Shown: positions 1 to 10,194, numbered from the stretch's first letter. The stretch is 50,689 nucleotides of DNA from Rhodospirillaceae bacterium (GCA_029265995.1 JAJUFM010000008.1:1-50689); one strand, 5' to 3'. Notes: generated by a model from the sequence alone, not told the origin. Program-made: numbers and translations.

Positions 1-169
1 CTGGCGTCCTGGTCGAGATGTCGATCTCGACCGCCTCGATGCGCCCATTGCCGCTGGCGAAACCCGCCGGCAATTCGTCTCGGGTCAGGCTCTCCCACAA
101 ATAGTAGCCTACCGCGAACACCAGGAGCGCGAGCAGCAGGAGTATCCAGCTTTTGCCGGAGAGCTTCAT
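1..169 (-). CDS. HlyD-family membrane fusion protein, N-terminal fragment
   Basis: The first 56 codons of a leftward gene that runs off the left edge. The product begins MKLSGKSW, followed by one hydrophobic helix (about residues 8-25) that would anchor it in the inner membrane. It then reads SGNGRIEAVEIDI, the usual opening of the first beta strand in HlyD/EmrA/YbhG-type periplasmic adaptor subunits. Such adaptors join an inner-membrane ABC or MFS pump to an outer-membrane channel. The pump genes would lie to the left, outside the window. The ATG at 169 has no strong ribosome site in the preceding bases. The family call rests on this short motif and the anchor, so the transported substrate cannot be judged. 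Confidence 0.7.
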   Translation of the reverse strand, partial: MKLSGKSWILLLLALLVFAVGYYLWESLTRDELPAGFASGNGRIEAVEIDISTRTP

Positions 170-423
170 GGCTGGACCTTCAGCTTAGGGGAAAGAAACG
201 TGGCCTCTGCAGAGTTCCATGCTAGAGAGGCCGGTTCCTGCTTGTCCATAGCCCAAGAATGACTGCTTGTCTCTGTGTCATATTGGCATAGGTCAAGTGT
301 CCACGGCCGCGTCAGGTCCACGATAGAGTCCTGAAAAGGGAGCAGAGCATTATGCTTTACTCCCTGGTTCAAACTTTGAACGCACTGCCCGGCCCACCAT
401 GTCGGGGCAGGAGGTACATGATC

Positions 424-2220
424 ATGGTAAAGGCGTTATTCTCGAAGCAAGACGACAGCGCGAACTCTCGTGCGGCGCTGCCGCAGCCGAGCCTGGGCTT
501 CGAGTCCTTCCGGTCAATGGACCGTATGCTTGCAGCTGCCACAGGGCAAGCCACCGGCGGCCTCTCTCCGGCAGCCCTGGCGCTTGCCTATATCGATTGG
601 GCGATGCATCTGGCAGCTGCGCCGGGCAAGCGTATGGAGTTGGCCTGGAAAGGCATGGAGAAGGCCTCCCGCCTTGTTGCGCATACGGCGGCCGCGACGC
701 TGCGGCCGGATATGCCCTCCTGTATCGAACCGCTGCCAGGCGACAGCCGGTTCGAAGCCGAGGAGTGGAAGACTCCTCCCTTCTGCTTCCTCGCGCAGGC
801 TTTTCTGCTGCAGCAGCAGTGGTGGCACAATGTCACCAACGAGGTGCCCGGTGTAACGCCACATGACGAGCATGTCGTCTCCTTCATGACGCGGCAGATA
901 CTCGACGTCTTCTCACCCTCGAACAGTCCCTTTACCAATCCGGAAGTGATTGCCGAGACGATGCGAAGCGGCGGGACCAACTTCCTCACGGGCTATCAGA
1001 ATTGGCTGGAGGATGTGCAGCGGACGGCGCTGCGTCAGCCGCCGGTCGGCGCGGAGGAGTTCGAAGTCGGCCGCAATCTTGCCGTCACGCCCGGTGAGGT
1101 CGTCTACCGCAACGAGTTGATGGAGCTGATCCAGTACCGGCCGGCGACCGACGAGGTGGCGGCGGAGCCCATCCTCATCGTGCCGGCCTGGATCATGAAG
1201 TACTACATCCTGGACCTTTCGCCGGAGAACTCGCTGATCCGCTACCTGGTAGAGCAGGGTTTCACGGTCTTCTGTATTTCCTGGCGCAATCCCGAGGCGA
1301 AGGATCGCGATCTGGGGCTGGATGACTATCGGCGGCTGGGCGTGATGGCGGCGCTGGACGCGGTCAATGCCGTCGTGCCGGGACGGAAGGTTCACGCGAC
1401 CGGGTACTGCCTTGGCGGAACGCTACTTTCGATCGCCGCCGCCCTGATGGCGCACGCCGATGACGACCGCCTTGCGAGCTTCACGCTGCTGGCAGCCCAA
1501 ACGGACTTCAGCGAACCGGGTGAACTGGGTCTCTTCATCGATCACAGCCAGATGCACTTCCTGGATGGAATAATGTGGAACCGCGGCTATCTTTCTGCGG
1601 ATCAGATGGCTGGCGCTTTCCAGATGCTGCGCACCAACGACCTGGTATGGTCGCGCCATGTTCACGACTATCTGATGGGCAATCGCGAATCGATGTTCGA
1701 TCTGATGGCCTGGAATGCGGACTCGACGCGCATGCCCTACCGGATGCACAGCGAGTACCTGAGGCGGCTTTACCTGGACAATGAGTTGGCGGAAGGCAGC
1801 TATCTGGTGGAAGGCCGCCCGGCTGCGGTCCAGAACATTCGCGCGCCGATGTTCGTCGTTTCCACGGAGCGCGACCACGTGGCGCCCTGGCCGTCCGTCT
1901 ACAAGATCCACTATCTGAGCGACGCCGACGTCACCTTTGTACTGACCAGCGGCGGCCACAATGCCGGGATCGTCAGCGAGCCTGGCCATCGAGGTCGGCG
2001 CTACCGCATCGCCTACAAGCGCTACGACGACCTCTGCAGGACTCCGGAGGAGTGGCTCGAGGCGGCGGAGCGCAAGGACGGTTCCTGGTGGATCAGCTGG
2101 GTGGAGTGGTTGCTGCAGCATTCCGACGAACAAAGGGTTGCACCACCCGCCATGGGTGCGGCAAAGAAGGGCTATCGTCCTCTCGGGGAAGCGCCTGGTA
2201 CCTACGTCCTGGCTCGCTGA
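424..2220 (+). CDS. phaC: Class I poly(3-hydroxyalkanoate) synthase
   Basis: Polymerises (R)-3-hydroxyacyl-CoA into polyhydroxyalkanoate storage granules. The 598-residue product has the class I length and the alpha/beta-hydrolase core. The lipase-like box GYCLGG puts the nucleophile at Cys329, followed by Asp484 (in STERDHVAPW) and His512 (in GGHNAG). This matches the Cys/Asp/His order and spacing of the Cupriavidus enzyme. I chose ATG 424 because AGGAGG at 409-414 lies nine bases before it. An in-frame ATG at 418 sits too close to that site, and the frame is open back to 352. The gene diverges from the HlyD fragment and is followed 26 bp later by a small membrane-protein gene. No phaA, phaB, phaR or phasin is visible nearby, so this is a detached synthase, perhaps one of several paralogues. 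Confidence 0.95.
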   Translation: MVKALFSKQDDSANSRAALPQPSLGFESFRSMDRMLAAATGQATGGLSPAALALAYIDWAMHLAAAPGKRMELAWKGMEKASRLVAHTAAATLRPDMPSCIEPLPGDSRFEAEEWKTPPFCFLAQAFLLQQQWWHNVTNEVPGVTPHDEHVVSFMTRQILDVFSPSNSPFTNPEVIAETMRSGGTNFLTGYQNWLEDVQRTALRQPPVGAEEFEVGRNLAVTPGEVVYRNELMELIQYRPATDEVAAEPILIVPAWIMKYYILDLSPENSLIRYLVEQGFTVFCISWRNPEAKDRDLGLDDYRRLGVMAALDAVNAVVPGRKVHATGYCLGGTLLSIAAALMAHADDDRLASFTLLAAQTDFSEPGELGLFIDHSQMHFLDGIMWNRGYLSADQMAGAFQMLRTNDLVWSRHVHDYLMGNRESMFDLMAWNADSTRMPYRMHSEYLRRLYLDNELAEGSYLVEGRPAAVQNIRAPMFVVSTERDHVAPWPSVYKIHYLSDADVTFVLTSGGHNAGIVSEPGHRGRRYRIAYKRYDDLCRTPEEWLEAAERKDGSWWISWVEWLLQHSDEQRVAPPAMGAAKKGYRPLGEAPGTYVLAR

Positions 2221-2246
2221 CCGCCGGGAAGCTGTGAGGAGGGGCT

Positions 2247-2432
2247 ATGCTGAGCTGGCTGATTCGTTTGCTGTTGGCTCTCGCCGGTGTGATCACCGCT
2301 TGGTTCGTGGCGGAGGATGCGTCGAATTTCGGCCTGGTTCAGACTATTGTTGCGATCATGCTCGTGGTTATCTTCCTCGGCGCTGCGATCTTCTGGCAGA
2401 CCCTGAGAGACCGGATGCGCTCCCGGCGTTAG
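2247..2432 (+). CDS. Small two-helix membrane protein
   Basis: A 61-residue product with two predicted transmembrane helices (about residues 4-20 and 28-50) and a basic C-terminal tail (RDRMRSRR), which should face the cytoplasm. The ATG has a clear ribosome site (GAGGAGGGG, 2236-2244). The gene starts 26 bp after phaC on the same strand and probably shares its transcript. I do not recognise a family. The strong ribosome site and clean two-helix layout support a real gene, but nothing in the sequence ties it to polyester metabolism beyond position. Confidence 0.65.
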   Translation: MLSWLIRLLLALAGVITAWFVAEDASNFGLVQTIVAIMLVVIFLGAAIFWQTLRDRMRSRR

Positions 2433-2529
2433 CTGCCCAGTCTCAGCTGCCCAGTTAAAGCAGCGACGCTGGCGTTAGTTTCATGCGTGGGTGAAGCAAG
2501 ACTCGATCCGGCCCTGCATCGAGCGGACG

Positions 2530-4332
2530 TCAGCCATTGCTGAACCCGAAACGGCGTGCGAGATGCTTTTCCATCTCGAAGACTGCCATCGCCGTCGCAC
2601 CCACCACCAGGATCAGGGCACCGTCGAAGAAGGCCACGGGCTCCGTGCGGAAGAGCTGCTGCATGACCGGCCAGTAGGTAAAGGCAAGCTGAGCCACTAT
2701 CACCACCGCCAGGGCGGTAAGGACGGGCGTTGTGCCCAGGGCGGGCGCCGCGCCAGGTGAAGGACGTCATGTGCATGCGAACTCCAGCACCCGCTCCCCC
2801 TTGGCGGCAGCCTCGGCAATGCGGGTCAACCAGAAGCTCGGGTCCAGTGGAACCTCGCCTTCGCGCTGTGCCTGGGTCGAGCACATCTCGAGGAGGCGCT
2901 CCGGCGCCCCCTTTACCAGGATGACCTGCTCGCCCGCCGCCGCCTTGTTCAGGATCGCCATAAAGCGATGTTCAGCATCGAACGGGATCTCGTCGATGCG
3001 CCGCCATTCGTTGCGCAGACTGGTGATGTCGCAGCCGGCCTTCAGGGCGAGCGTGATCAGGGCGCCCTCCATCGGGTCACCCTCTACGCTCCAGCCATCT
3101 TCCTGCTGGCGAAGTTGGGCATCGTTGCAGAGCAACCCCGTCCGTATGAGGGTCAGCAGGAGTTCCTGTCCGGAGGTGTCGTCAGGTGTTTCCTCGCCAA
3201 ACAGCCTCTCGCCCTCAGGCGAGTAGCCCGAGCCGGCGGTAATCACCTCTCCTTGCGCCACGACAGCGCGCCGGGCCGTCATCTCGTTGCGCGTCAGCGT
3301 GCCGGTCTTGTCGGAACAGATGACGGAGGTGGCACCAAGGGTCTCGACCGCCGGCAGGCGACGCGCGATGGCATTGCGTGCCGCCATCCGCTGCACGCCG
3401 ATTGCGAGTGTAATGGTGATGACAGCCGGCACGCCCTCAGGTACCAAGCCGACAGTAAGCGCGATCACCCCGATGAGGGCGTCGACCCAATCGTAGCTGC
3501 GCAGGAAGACCGCGAAGAGAAAGAGCAGAAGGGCGCCGATGATGGCGAACCAGCTGAACTGCGTGCCGAAGCGGTTGATCTGACGGAGCAGGGGCGTCGT
3601 CAGCTCTTCCACGTCAGTCAACAGCGTGCTGATCTTCCCGATCTCGGTGTCGGCGCCGGTTCCCACGACCACGCCTATTCCCTGACCGGTTGCTATGATT
3701 GTGCCGGAATAGGCCATGGAGCGCCGCTCCCCCAGGGGCACATCGACTGCTATCGGCTCCCGATGCTTTTCTGCGGCAACCGATTCGCCGGTCAAAATGG
3801 CTTCGTCCGCCCTCAAGCCTCGTGCGCGGAGAAGACGCAGGTCGGCGGGGACCCGATCACCGGGGGCTAGAAGCACGATATCGCCGGGCACCAGCTCGGC
3901 GATGGGGATCATTTGTCGATGCTTGTCCCGGAGCACGCTTGCTTCTGCCGAGACCATGCCCCGTATGGCCTGAAGCGCGTTTTCGGCTTTGCCCTCCTAC
4001 ACAAATCCGACGACGGCGTTAATCACGACGACCGCAAGAATCACGCTGGCATCGAGGAGGTGATCGAGAGCCGCGGCCCCCACGGCGGCGGCCAGGAGGA
4101 AGTAGATCAGCGCGTTATTGAACTGGGACAGGAAGCGCAGGAGCGGGTGCTTGCGCTGGGGCGGGGGCAGCTCGTTGCGGCCGTAGCGGTTCAGCCGCTG
4201 CTCCACCTCCCGGCTATCGAGGCCGCTTTCGCCGGCTTTGAGTGCTGCCAGCACTGCCTCGGTTGGCTAGGCATGGTAGTCGTGGACGTCCTGTTCCGAC
4301 TAGGGGTCTTGCTGCTCGCTTGGTGCTGCCAC
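2530..4332 (-). pseudogene. P-type cation-transporting ATPase (P2-like), decayed by nonsense codons and an internal deletion
   Basis: Leftward remnant of a Ca2+/cation-pumping P-type ATPase, family length about 900 residues. It starts at GTG 4332 with GGAGG just upstream. Recognisable parts are the N-terminal cation-ATPase domain (YGRNELPPP), the first membrane pair, the actuator motif LTGES, the PEGVPA membrane motif, the phosphorylation site DKTGTLT (Asp codon 3312-3310), and the nucleotide domain up to VKGAPERLLEMC. TAG codons interrupt the frame at 4300-4302, 4267-4269 and 3997-3999, and TGA at 2767-2769. Just after the TGA the same frame resumes with a typical C-terminal membrane tail (TALAVVIVAQLAF ... 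EMEKHLARRFG) to TGA 2530. Roughly 300 codons are therefore missing, including the TGDGVND hinge and several membrane helices. It is the last cistron of the arginine deiminase operon, 52 bp after arcC. It cannot encode a working pump. Confidence 0.9.
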
Positions 4333-4384
4333 GCACTCCTCCAGGTTCAGTTTTGCGCGCCGTCAGACGATAACCGGGTGGACG

Positions 4385-5299
4385 TCACTGATCCTGGCAC
4401 ACCAGCGTGCCGCTTCGCCCTTCCAGAATGGCCCTGGCATCCTCGAGGCGGCCGATGCCGGCGATACGGCCGGGGGCGGAGGCGAAGGCGCCGGCCGCTT
4501 CAACCTTTGGTCCCATCGAGCCCGCGGCGAAGCTCATGCCGGCCAGCTTCCCGGGACTGATCTTGCGGATGGGCCGCTGCTCGGGCGTGCCCCAATCCTG
4601 GTAGACCGCTTCCACGTCGGTGAGCATGAGGAAGGCGTCGGCCCCCAGTTCCTGCGCCAGGAGGCCGCCTGCCAGATCCTTGTCGATTACGGCCTCGATG
4701 CCCTCCAGATCCCCTTTAGCGTTGCGGATAACGGGGATGCCGCCGCCGCCCGCGCAGACCACGATGACCCCGCGTTCCACCAGAATGCGGACAGCCTCGA
4801 TCTGGGTGATGGTCTGGGGCGCGGGCGAGGGCACGACCCGCCGCCACTTGCCCGGACTTTCCTGGACCAGGGGCCAGGCATGCTCCTGACGGACGTGCTC
4901 GGCCGTCTCGTCGCTGTAGACCGGGCCGATGGGTTTGCGGGGATCCCCGAAGGCCGGGTCGTTCCGGTCCACCTCGATCTGCGTCAGCAGCGTGGCGCAG
5001 CGCGTGCCCCGCGGCAGAGCATTCGCCAGTTCCTGCTCCACCAGATAGCCGATCATCCCGACGCTTTCCGCGCCCAGTATGTCCAGGGGGTAGGGATCTA
5101 CCTCCTGGAAGGCCGCGGCCTGAAGGGCCAGGAGCCCCACCTGGGGACCATTGCCATGAGCGACGATGATTTCATGGTCGCGCGCCAGTTCCGCCAGGGC
5201 CACAGCCGCACGCCGGACGTTGCCGCGCTGCACTTCCGCCGTCATCGGCTCGCCCCGCTTCAGCAGGGCGTTGCCGCCAAGGGCCACAACAACCCGCAT
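4385..5299 (-). CDS. arcC: Carbamate kinase
   Basis: Last enzyme of the arginine deiminase pathway: carbamoyl phosphate plus ADP gives ATP, CO2 and ammonia. The 304-residue cytoplasmic protein shows the amino-acid-kinase fold motifs VALGGNALL at the N-terminus, AHGNGPQVG near residue 50, CAGGGGIPV near residue 210, and GSMGPKVEAA near residue 270. Its ribosome site AGGAGG lies inside the last codons of the upstream arcB gene, and the two genes are separated by a single base (TGACATG). This implies translational coupling. It appears intact, unlike the broken genes at both ends of the same operon. Confidence 0.95.
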   Translation of the reverse strand: MRVVVALGGNALLKRGEPMTAEVQRGNVRRAAVALAELARDHEIIVAHGNGPQVGLLALQAAAFQEVDPYPLDILGAESVGMIGYLVEQELANALPRGTRCATLLTQIEVDRNDPAFGDPRKPIGPVYSDETAEHVRQEHAWPLVQESPGKWRRVVPSPAPQTITQIEAVRILVERGVIVVCAGGGGIPVIRNAKGDLEGIEAVIDKDLAGGLLAQELGADAFLMLTDVEAVYQDWGTPEQRPIRKISPGKLAGMSFAAGSMGPKVEAAGAFASAPGRIAGIGRLEDARAILEGRSGTLVCQDQ

Positions 5300-5300
5300 G

Positions 5301-6302
5301 TCAGCCTCCTATGGTGGCGACCAGGACCGCCTTGATGGTGTGCATCCGGTTTTCTGCCTGGTCGAAGACCACGGAGGCTTCCGACTCGAAGACCTCCTCG
5401 CTCACCTCCATGCAGTCGATCCCGAACTGCTGGAAGATCTTCTCGCCGATCTCGGTCTCCCGATTATGGAAGGCCGGCAGGCAGTGCAGGAACTTGGCAT
5501 GGGGATTGCCGGTGGCGGCCATGATCTCCGAGGTCACGCGGTAGGACGTGAGCAGCTTGATCCGCTCCTCCCAGACCGAGTCCGGCTCACCCATGGAGAC
5601 CCAGACGTCGGTGTAGACGTAGTCGCAGCCCTTCGCGGCCTCCTTGGGATCCTCGGTCAGGGTGATCTTCGCCCCAGTCTGCTGCGCGATCGCACGGCAG
5701 TGATCGACCAACTCCTGGTCCGGCCAGCAGGCTTTTGGTGCACCGAGACGAACATCCATGCCGATCTGCGCCGCGCCGGCCATCAGTGAGTTGCCCATGT
5801 TGTTGCCGGCATCGCCCAGAAAGCAGAAGGTGATCTGCGAGAGATGCTTGCGGGTGTACTCGCGCATGGTGAGGAAGTCGGCGAGGATCTGCGTGGGGTG
5901 AAACTCATCGGTCAAACCGTTGTAGACAGGGACCCCGGCGTGGCGTGCGAGCTCCTCTGCCATGCTGTGCCCGAAGCCGCGGTATTCGATGGCATCATAG
6001 ACGCGGCCGAGCACCCGTGCGGTGTCCTTCATGGACTCCTTCTTGCCGATCTGCGTCCCTGTGGGTCCGAGATAGGTGACGTGCGCGCCTTGGTCATAGG
6101 CCGCGACCTCGAAGCCGGTGCGGGTGCGGGTGGAATCCTTCTCGAAGATCAGCGCGATGTTCTTGCCCTTGAGCCTCTGCTGCTCGTAGCCGCCGTACTT
6201 GGCCTGCTTGAGTGCGGCAGACATCTTCAGGAGAAAGCGGATCTCACCAGGGGTGAAGTCGAGCAGCTTGAGAAAGCTGCGGCCGTGCAGATTGACAGGC
6301 AT
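5301..6302 (-). CDS. arcB: Ornithine carbamoyltransferase, catabolic type
   Basis: Phosphorolyses citrulline to ornithine and carbamoyl phosphate in arginine fermentation. The 333-residue product has the carbamoyl-phosphate site STRTRT near residue 57, HPTQ near residue 138, and the ornithine/citrulline motif FLHCLPAFH near residue 272. The catabolic role is inferred from its place between arginine deiminase and carbamate kinase. By sequence alone it could also serve arginine synthesis (argF). GAGGAG precedes the ATG, and the gene starts 10 bp after arcA. It looks complete. Confidence 0.95.
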   Translation of the reverse strand: MPVNLHGRSFLKLLDFTPGEIRFLLKMSAALKQAKYGGYEQQRLKGKNIALIFEKDSTRTRTGFEVAAYDQGAHVTYLGPTGTQIGKKESMKDTARVLGRVYDAIEYRGFGHSMAEELARHAGVPVYNGLTDEFHPTQILADFLTMREYTRKHLSQITFCFLGDAGNNMGNSLMAGAAQIGMDVRLGAPKACWPDQELVDHCRAIAQQTGAKITLTEDPKEAAKGCDYVYTDVWVSMGEPDSVWEERIKLLTSYRVTSEIMAATGNPHAKFLHCLPAFHNRETEIGEKIFQQFGIDCMEVSEEVFESEASVVFDQAENRMHTIKAVLVATIGG

Positions 6303-6312
6303 AACAGGCTCC

Positions 6313-7539
6313 TCAGATGGGGTCGCGAATCAGCGGACAGGTCATGCAGTGGCCGCCGCCACGGCCGCGGCCAAGCTCGGCGCCCGGCACGGTGATCACC
6401 TCCACGCCTGCCTTGCGGAGCAGGGTGTTGGTGTAAACGTTGCGGTCGTAGCCGATGACCACCCCCGGCTCGATGGCGATGACATTGTTGCCATCGTCCC
6501 ACTGTTCGCGCTCGCGGACGTAGGCGTCGCCACCGGTCTCCACGACCCGGAGCTCCTTGAGCTTGAGCGCTTCCGCCACCACCCGCGTGAAGGGAGCGTC
6601 CTCCAGGCGCACGTCAATCGTTCCCTCCTTGTCGCCCGGCCGCAGCGAGTAGGCCTCAATGCCGTCTACGATGCCGGCGAAGGTCGTGACCAGGTCGTGG
6701 TCACAGAAGGTAAAGACCGTATCCAGATGCATGCTCCGCCGTTCGATTGGCAGGCGGGCGGCGATCACCCTTTCGGCTCCACCCTGAGCAAAGAGTGCGC
6801 GTGCGATCTGGCCCACCGCGTGGGGGGTGGTGCGTTCCCCCATGCCGATCAGTACCGTCCGGTTTCCGATCGGCATGATGTCGCCACCTTCGGCTGTCGC
6901 CTCGCCGAAGTTGAGATCCGGATCTCCCCACCACACAGGGAAGCCCGCGTCACGGAAATCAGGATGGAAGCGATAGATTGCGGTGATGTTGGCCGTTTCG
7001 AGTTGCCGCGCATTCCACCTCATGGGGTTGAGCGTCACTCCCTCATAGATCCAGCAGGTTGTATCCCTAGTGAAGAGATGATTGGGCAGGGGAGGCAGGA
7101 TGAACTCATCGGGCGCGAGGACCGCGGCAACTACGCTTTTGGCCTCAACCGGCAGCTCCGCCTTGCTCATGCCGCCAACCAGGATGTTGGATAGCTGGTC
7201 GGCATCGAGTTCCATGAGATAGGCATGGAGGTCATCGGCGAGACCTACGCCCACATTGTTGTCGCTGATCCTGCGATCCAGCAGCCACCGGCGCGCCTCC
7301 GGGATCTTCATCGTCTCCGTCAGCATTTCGCGCAGGAAGACTACCTCGACGCCGCGGTGGCGCATGGCATCGACGAAGGTCAGATGTTCTACCCGGGCCT
7401 GCTTGACCCAGATGACATCGTCGAAGAGAAGCTCTTCTCGGTTCGCTGGCGTCAGCCGGGAGAGGGCGGTACCCGGCCGGTGCACCAGCACACGGCGCAG
7501 CTTTCCGACTTCCGAATGAACTCCATAAGTGAGTGTCAT
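6313..7539 (-). CDS. arcA: Arginine deiminase
   Basis: Hydrolyses arginine to citrulline and ammonia, the first step of the arginine deiminase pathway, which supplies ATP without respiration and raises cytoplasmic pH. The 408-residue product has the guanidino-modifying-enzyme fold, with FTRDTTCWI near residue 160 and the C-terminal catalytic motif GGGHCMTCP (Cys398). I chose ATG 7539, which begins [17 protein letters not shown], the expected family start. It follows GGGAGAAG by a few bases, whereas the frame stays open upstream to 7632 inside the transporter gene. It lies 11 bp downstream of the transporter stop. Confidence 0.96.
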   Translation of the reverse strand: MTLTYGVHSEVGKLRRVLVHRPGTALSRLTPANREELLFDDVIWVKQARVEHLTFVDAMRHRGVEVVFLREMLTETMKIPEARRWLLDRRISDNNVGVGLADDLHAYLMELDADQLSNILVGGMSKAELPVEAKSVVAAVLAPDEFILPPLPNHLFTRDTTCWIYEGVTLNPMRWNARQLETANITAIYRFHPDFRDAGFPVWWGDPDLNFGEATAEGGDIMPIGNRTVLIGMGERTTPHAVGQIARALFAQGGAERVIAARLPIERRSMHLDTVFTFCDHDLVTTFAGIVDGIEAYSLRPGDKEGTIDVRLEDAPFTRVVAEALKLKELRVVETGGDAYVREREQWDDGNNVIAIEPGVVIGYDRNVYTNTLLRKAGVEVITVPGAELGRGRGGGHCMTCPLIRDPI

Positions 7540-7550
7540 CGTTCTTCTCC

Positions 7551-8984
7551 CTACAGCAGGGTGGCGATGCTGAGGCACGCCATGATGATCACGGTCAGGA
7601 TGAGCAGCAGCGGCCACATGAAGCGCAGCCACCGCTCGTAGGGGACGCGGGCAATGGCCAGCGCGCCCATGACCACGGCAAAGGTCGGGTTGATCAGGTT
7701 CACCAGTCCATTGGCTGACTGGTAGGCCGTCACCACGAGGTGGCGTCCAACGTCTGCGAAGTCAGCAACCGGCGCCAGGATCGGCATGCTGAGGACCGCC
7801 AGTCCCGAGGACGACGGGACGAAGAAGGAAAGCCCCACCTCGAGCCAGTAGATGACGTTTATGAAAATGACCTCGGAAAGGCCGGACACGGCGAGTTCAG
7901 CCGAGTGCAGGATGGTGTCGGTGATCCGACCGTTGTCCATAACCACCACGATGCCGCGGGCCAGGCCGATGATGAGTGCCACGCCGACAAGGTCGCGCAC
8001 GCCGGCGAGGAAGGAGTCCACGAACTGCTCCTCCCCCGGTCTTGCGATCAGCCCGATCAGGATAGCAGCACCCAGGAAAAGAGCGGTCATCTCGCCCATC
8101 CACCAGCCGCCGAACAGCACGCCCCAGACCATGACAACGAAGGTGAGCCCGAAGAGGGACAGAACGACCTTGTGCAGGCCCGTGAACTCGGGCAGCCCCT
8201 CTTCGCTGGGAGCCGCCAGAAAGTGCCGCTCGTACTCTTCCTTGCGGTCGTAGACCAGCGAGCGAGAGGGATCCAGGCGCACCCGTTCTGCGTAGCGCAT
8301 GACGTAGGCGACGCAGGCGAGCCAGCAGAGGACAAGGATAACGAGGCGCAGGACGAGGCCCTCAGTGAAGGGGATGCCGGCCGCGTCGGACGCGATCACC
8401 GTGGCAAAGGCGTTGACAGTGGAGCCGAGGACACCGACTCCGGCTCCCAGCAGAATGACCGCGACGGCCGTCACCATGTCATAGCGCGCCGTCAGCATGA
8501 TGGGGATCAGCAGCGGATAGAAGGCGAGGGTTTCCTCCGCCATGCCGTAGGTCGTGCCGCCAAGGGCGAAGACCCCCATTAAGGCCGGGATCATCCATTT
8601 TTCTCGGCCTTTGAGTGACAGCATAGCGCGCTCGATCCCGGCGGTGATGGCACCAGTCGCGGTCACTATTCCGATAAAGCCGCCAAGAACGAGTACGAAG
8701 AGGGCCACGTCGATCGCGTTGGCTTCGTAGCTGATCGGATCATAGAGGCCGGCAATGGGTGCCAGGAGAACGTCAAAGAGGCCCTGCGGGTTCGCCTCAG
8801 TTTAGGAGAAGGTGCCTGCGACTGGAGCGTCGCGGCCCAACTCCTCGTTATAGGCGCGCTCATATTGGCCGGCCGGGATGATCCAGGTCAGGATCGCCAC
8901 GAAGATGATGAGGCCGAAAAGGATGGTATACGCGGTCGGGAATTTCAGGCCGCGCTTTTCCTTTTTCTGTTGTAATCGTGCCAT
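7551..8984 (-). pseudogene. YfcC/DcuC-superfamily (ArcD-type) transporter with an in-frame TAA
   Basis: First cistron of the arc operon and the expected arginine/ornithine exchanger. The coding frame opens at ATG 8984 (AGGGGA upstream), product start MARLQQKKEKRG, with a first helix YTILFGLIIFVAILTW and then IIPAGQY. It is interrupted by TAA at 8802-8804, about 60 codons in, and resumes in the same frame to 7551. The rest shows the family's membrane segments and its signature PSSSGLAVLSMPI near the C-terminus. Apart from the stop the length (about 477 codons) and content look normal. The residue before TEANPQG would be Gln (CAA) if one base were changed. Either the gene is freshly inactivated, the stop is a consensus error, or a shorter protein starts internally (a GTG lies near 8708). 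The first helix would then be lost. Confidence 0.82.
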
Positions 8985-9306
8985 TGGATTCCCCTGTACG
9001 CTTTCAGGAAGAGGGCAGAACAACTGGGCCCGATTCTACATGTAAAACCAGTGAATTCCGCACTGCAGACCGCCCAGCCGGCTGCAGCTGGGATTTCGCT
9101 CTTCCCTGGAAGAACTCTACGTGGTGCCTTCGCAAACTCACGCTCTACCTGAAGCAGCGCGAGCCTTAGCAGGATAGCTACCCGCCAACCCCGAAGGCGC
9201 TGCTGATGGCTGCTATAACCGAGCAACCACCAGCAGCAGTAGATTGCACAGCGTCGCCCATCTCTTTTTGTCGTAAGTTAAACGGGAAGCATTCAGTTCC
9301 GCGGCC

Positions 9307-9318
9307 GGTTGTACAACC
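9307..9318. other. 12-bp perfect palindrome upstream of the arc operon
   Basis: GGTTGTACAACC is a perfect palindrome in the 409-bp non-coding stretch 8985-9393, about 320 bp before the transporter start and 75 bp beyond the end of the DUF6448 gene. It may be a binding site or chance. I found no convincing FNR-type TTGAT-N4-ATCAA site in this stretch and nothing else recognisable there. Confidence 0.25.
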
Positions 9319-9393
9319 TCGCATGCCAGGCCTGCATGCCCTCTATCAGAGCCAGTGAACGCTTAGGCTTCCGGACCATCCAGTATGCGCTGA

Positions 9394-10005
9394 TCAATGA
9401 CCATGTTCCTTGTTTTCCCGGTAGGCGTGACTCGCCCCGTGCGAGGTAAAATGATCCAGCTCCTCAACGAAGTGCGTGAATTGAACATAGGCTCCCACGT
9501 ACTCTCGCCCTTCTTCGACCGACTCTTCGGCCGTCTCCCGCCTCTCATAGGCTTCGACAAACCGCTCTTCGACGCCCTGCCGTACGGCTTCCGCCACCTC
9601 CTCAGCGAGGTGATCGACATTGCCTTCTTCTAGAGCTCGGTCGGCGGCAGCGATCCCTGGTTCGACGCTTCCTGCCGGCTTCAGCCCCGTGAAGGCTTCG
9701 CCTTCACTTTCCCGATGCACCCGGAGCAGCGTCTCGAAGAAGTATCGGTCGGCGACTTGTCTGGCGGCATCGCTCTCGCCGCGGACCGCTACCACCATCT
9801 CGAAGGCATCGCGGATTGCCTGTTCATCCTCCTCGAGCACCCACTTCAGAACCGGGGTGACGTCATTGTCCGAAAGGGCCCTCTGGGCATCCTGGACCAC
9901 TGGCACGTCCATGCTGTCGCAGTGGGCCATCGCAGGATGGGCAACCCCTAGCATCAGCACCGGGAGGAGAGTTGCCAAGGGAGTACGAAGTGAATGAGGC
10001 AGCAT
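9394..10005 (-). CDS. Exported DUF6448-family protein
   Basis: A 203-residue protein with a Sec signal peptide (about residues 1-27; LPVLMLGVAHPAMA before the mature start HCDSMDVPVV). Conserved features of the DUF6448 family are visible: the HCDSMD start, LKWVLEEDEQAIRDAF near residue 55, the RxSDAARQVADRYFFETL region, and LLRVHRESEGEAFTGLKPAG near residue 95. The His/Asp-rich mature N-terminus and a His-rich end (HASHAYRENKEHGH-like) could bind metal, but that is inference. The family function is unknown to me. It is transcribed leftward and stands alone, with the arc operon 409 bp downstream. Confidence 0.8.
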   Translation of the reverse strand: MLPHSLRTPLATLLPVLMLGVAHPAMAHCDSMDVPVVQDAQRALSDNDVTPVLKWVLEEDEQAIRDAFEMVVAVRGESDAARQVADRYFFETLLRVHRESEGEAFTGLKPAGSVEPGIAAADRALEEGNVDHLAEEVAEAVRQGVEERFVEAYERRETAEESVEEGREYVGAYVQFTHFVEELDHFTSHGASHAYRENKEHGH

Positions 10006-10194
10006 CTTGCATCTCCTGGGGAACGTTGGTGTCAGCGTTCGCCCGCTGCAGTCGTAGTACCCTCGGCTGGTGCCTTCTTGAGACGCTCCGGGCTCAATGC
10101 TCAGCCGTTGCGGTGCCCCCGTGGGCGGATTGCGGTAGTCATCGATAGTGGAGCTTCATTGCTTCCGCGGCAGGTGTCCTCCCGGCGCATAACG

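Noticed and set aside
166..372. Minus-strand 68-codon frame upstream of the HlyD fragment, whose stop overlaps the HlyD start.
   Set aside because: No ribosome site, no recognisable composition or motif, and it covers the phaC promoter region. Probably chance.
2530..4332. Idea that TAG is read as glutamine in this organism (three TAGs at Gln-like positions in the ATPase).
   Set aside because: Intact genes use TAG as a real stop, for example lptA (45797-45799), efp (37490-37492) and the small membrane protein (2430-2432). The ATPase also has a TGA and a large deletion, so plain decay explains it better.
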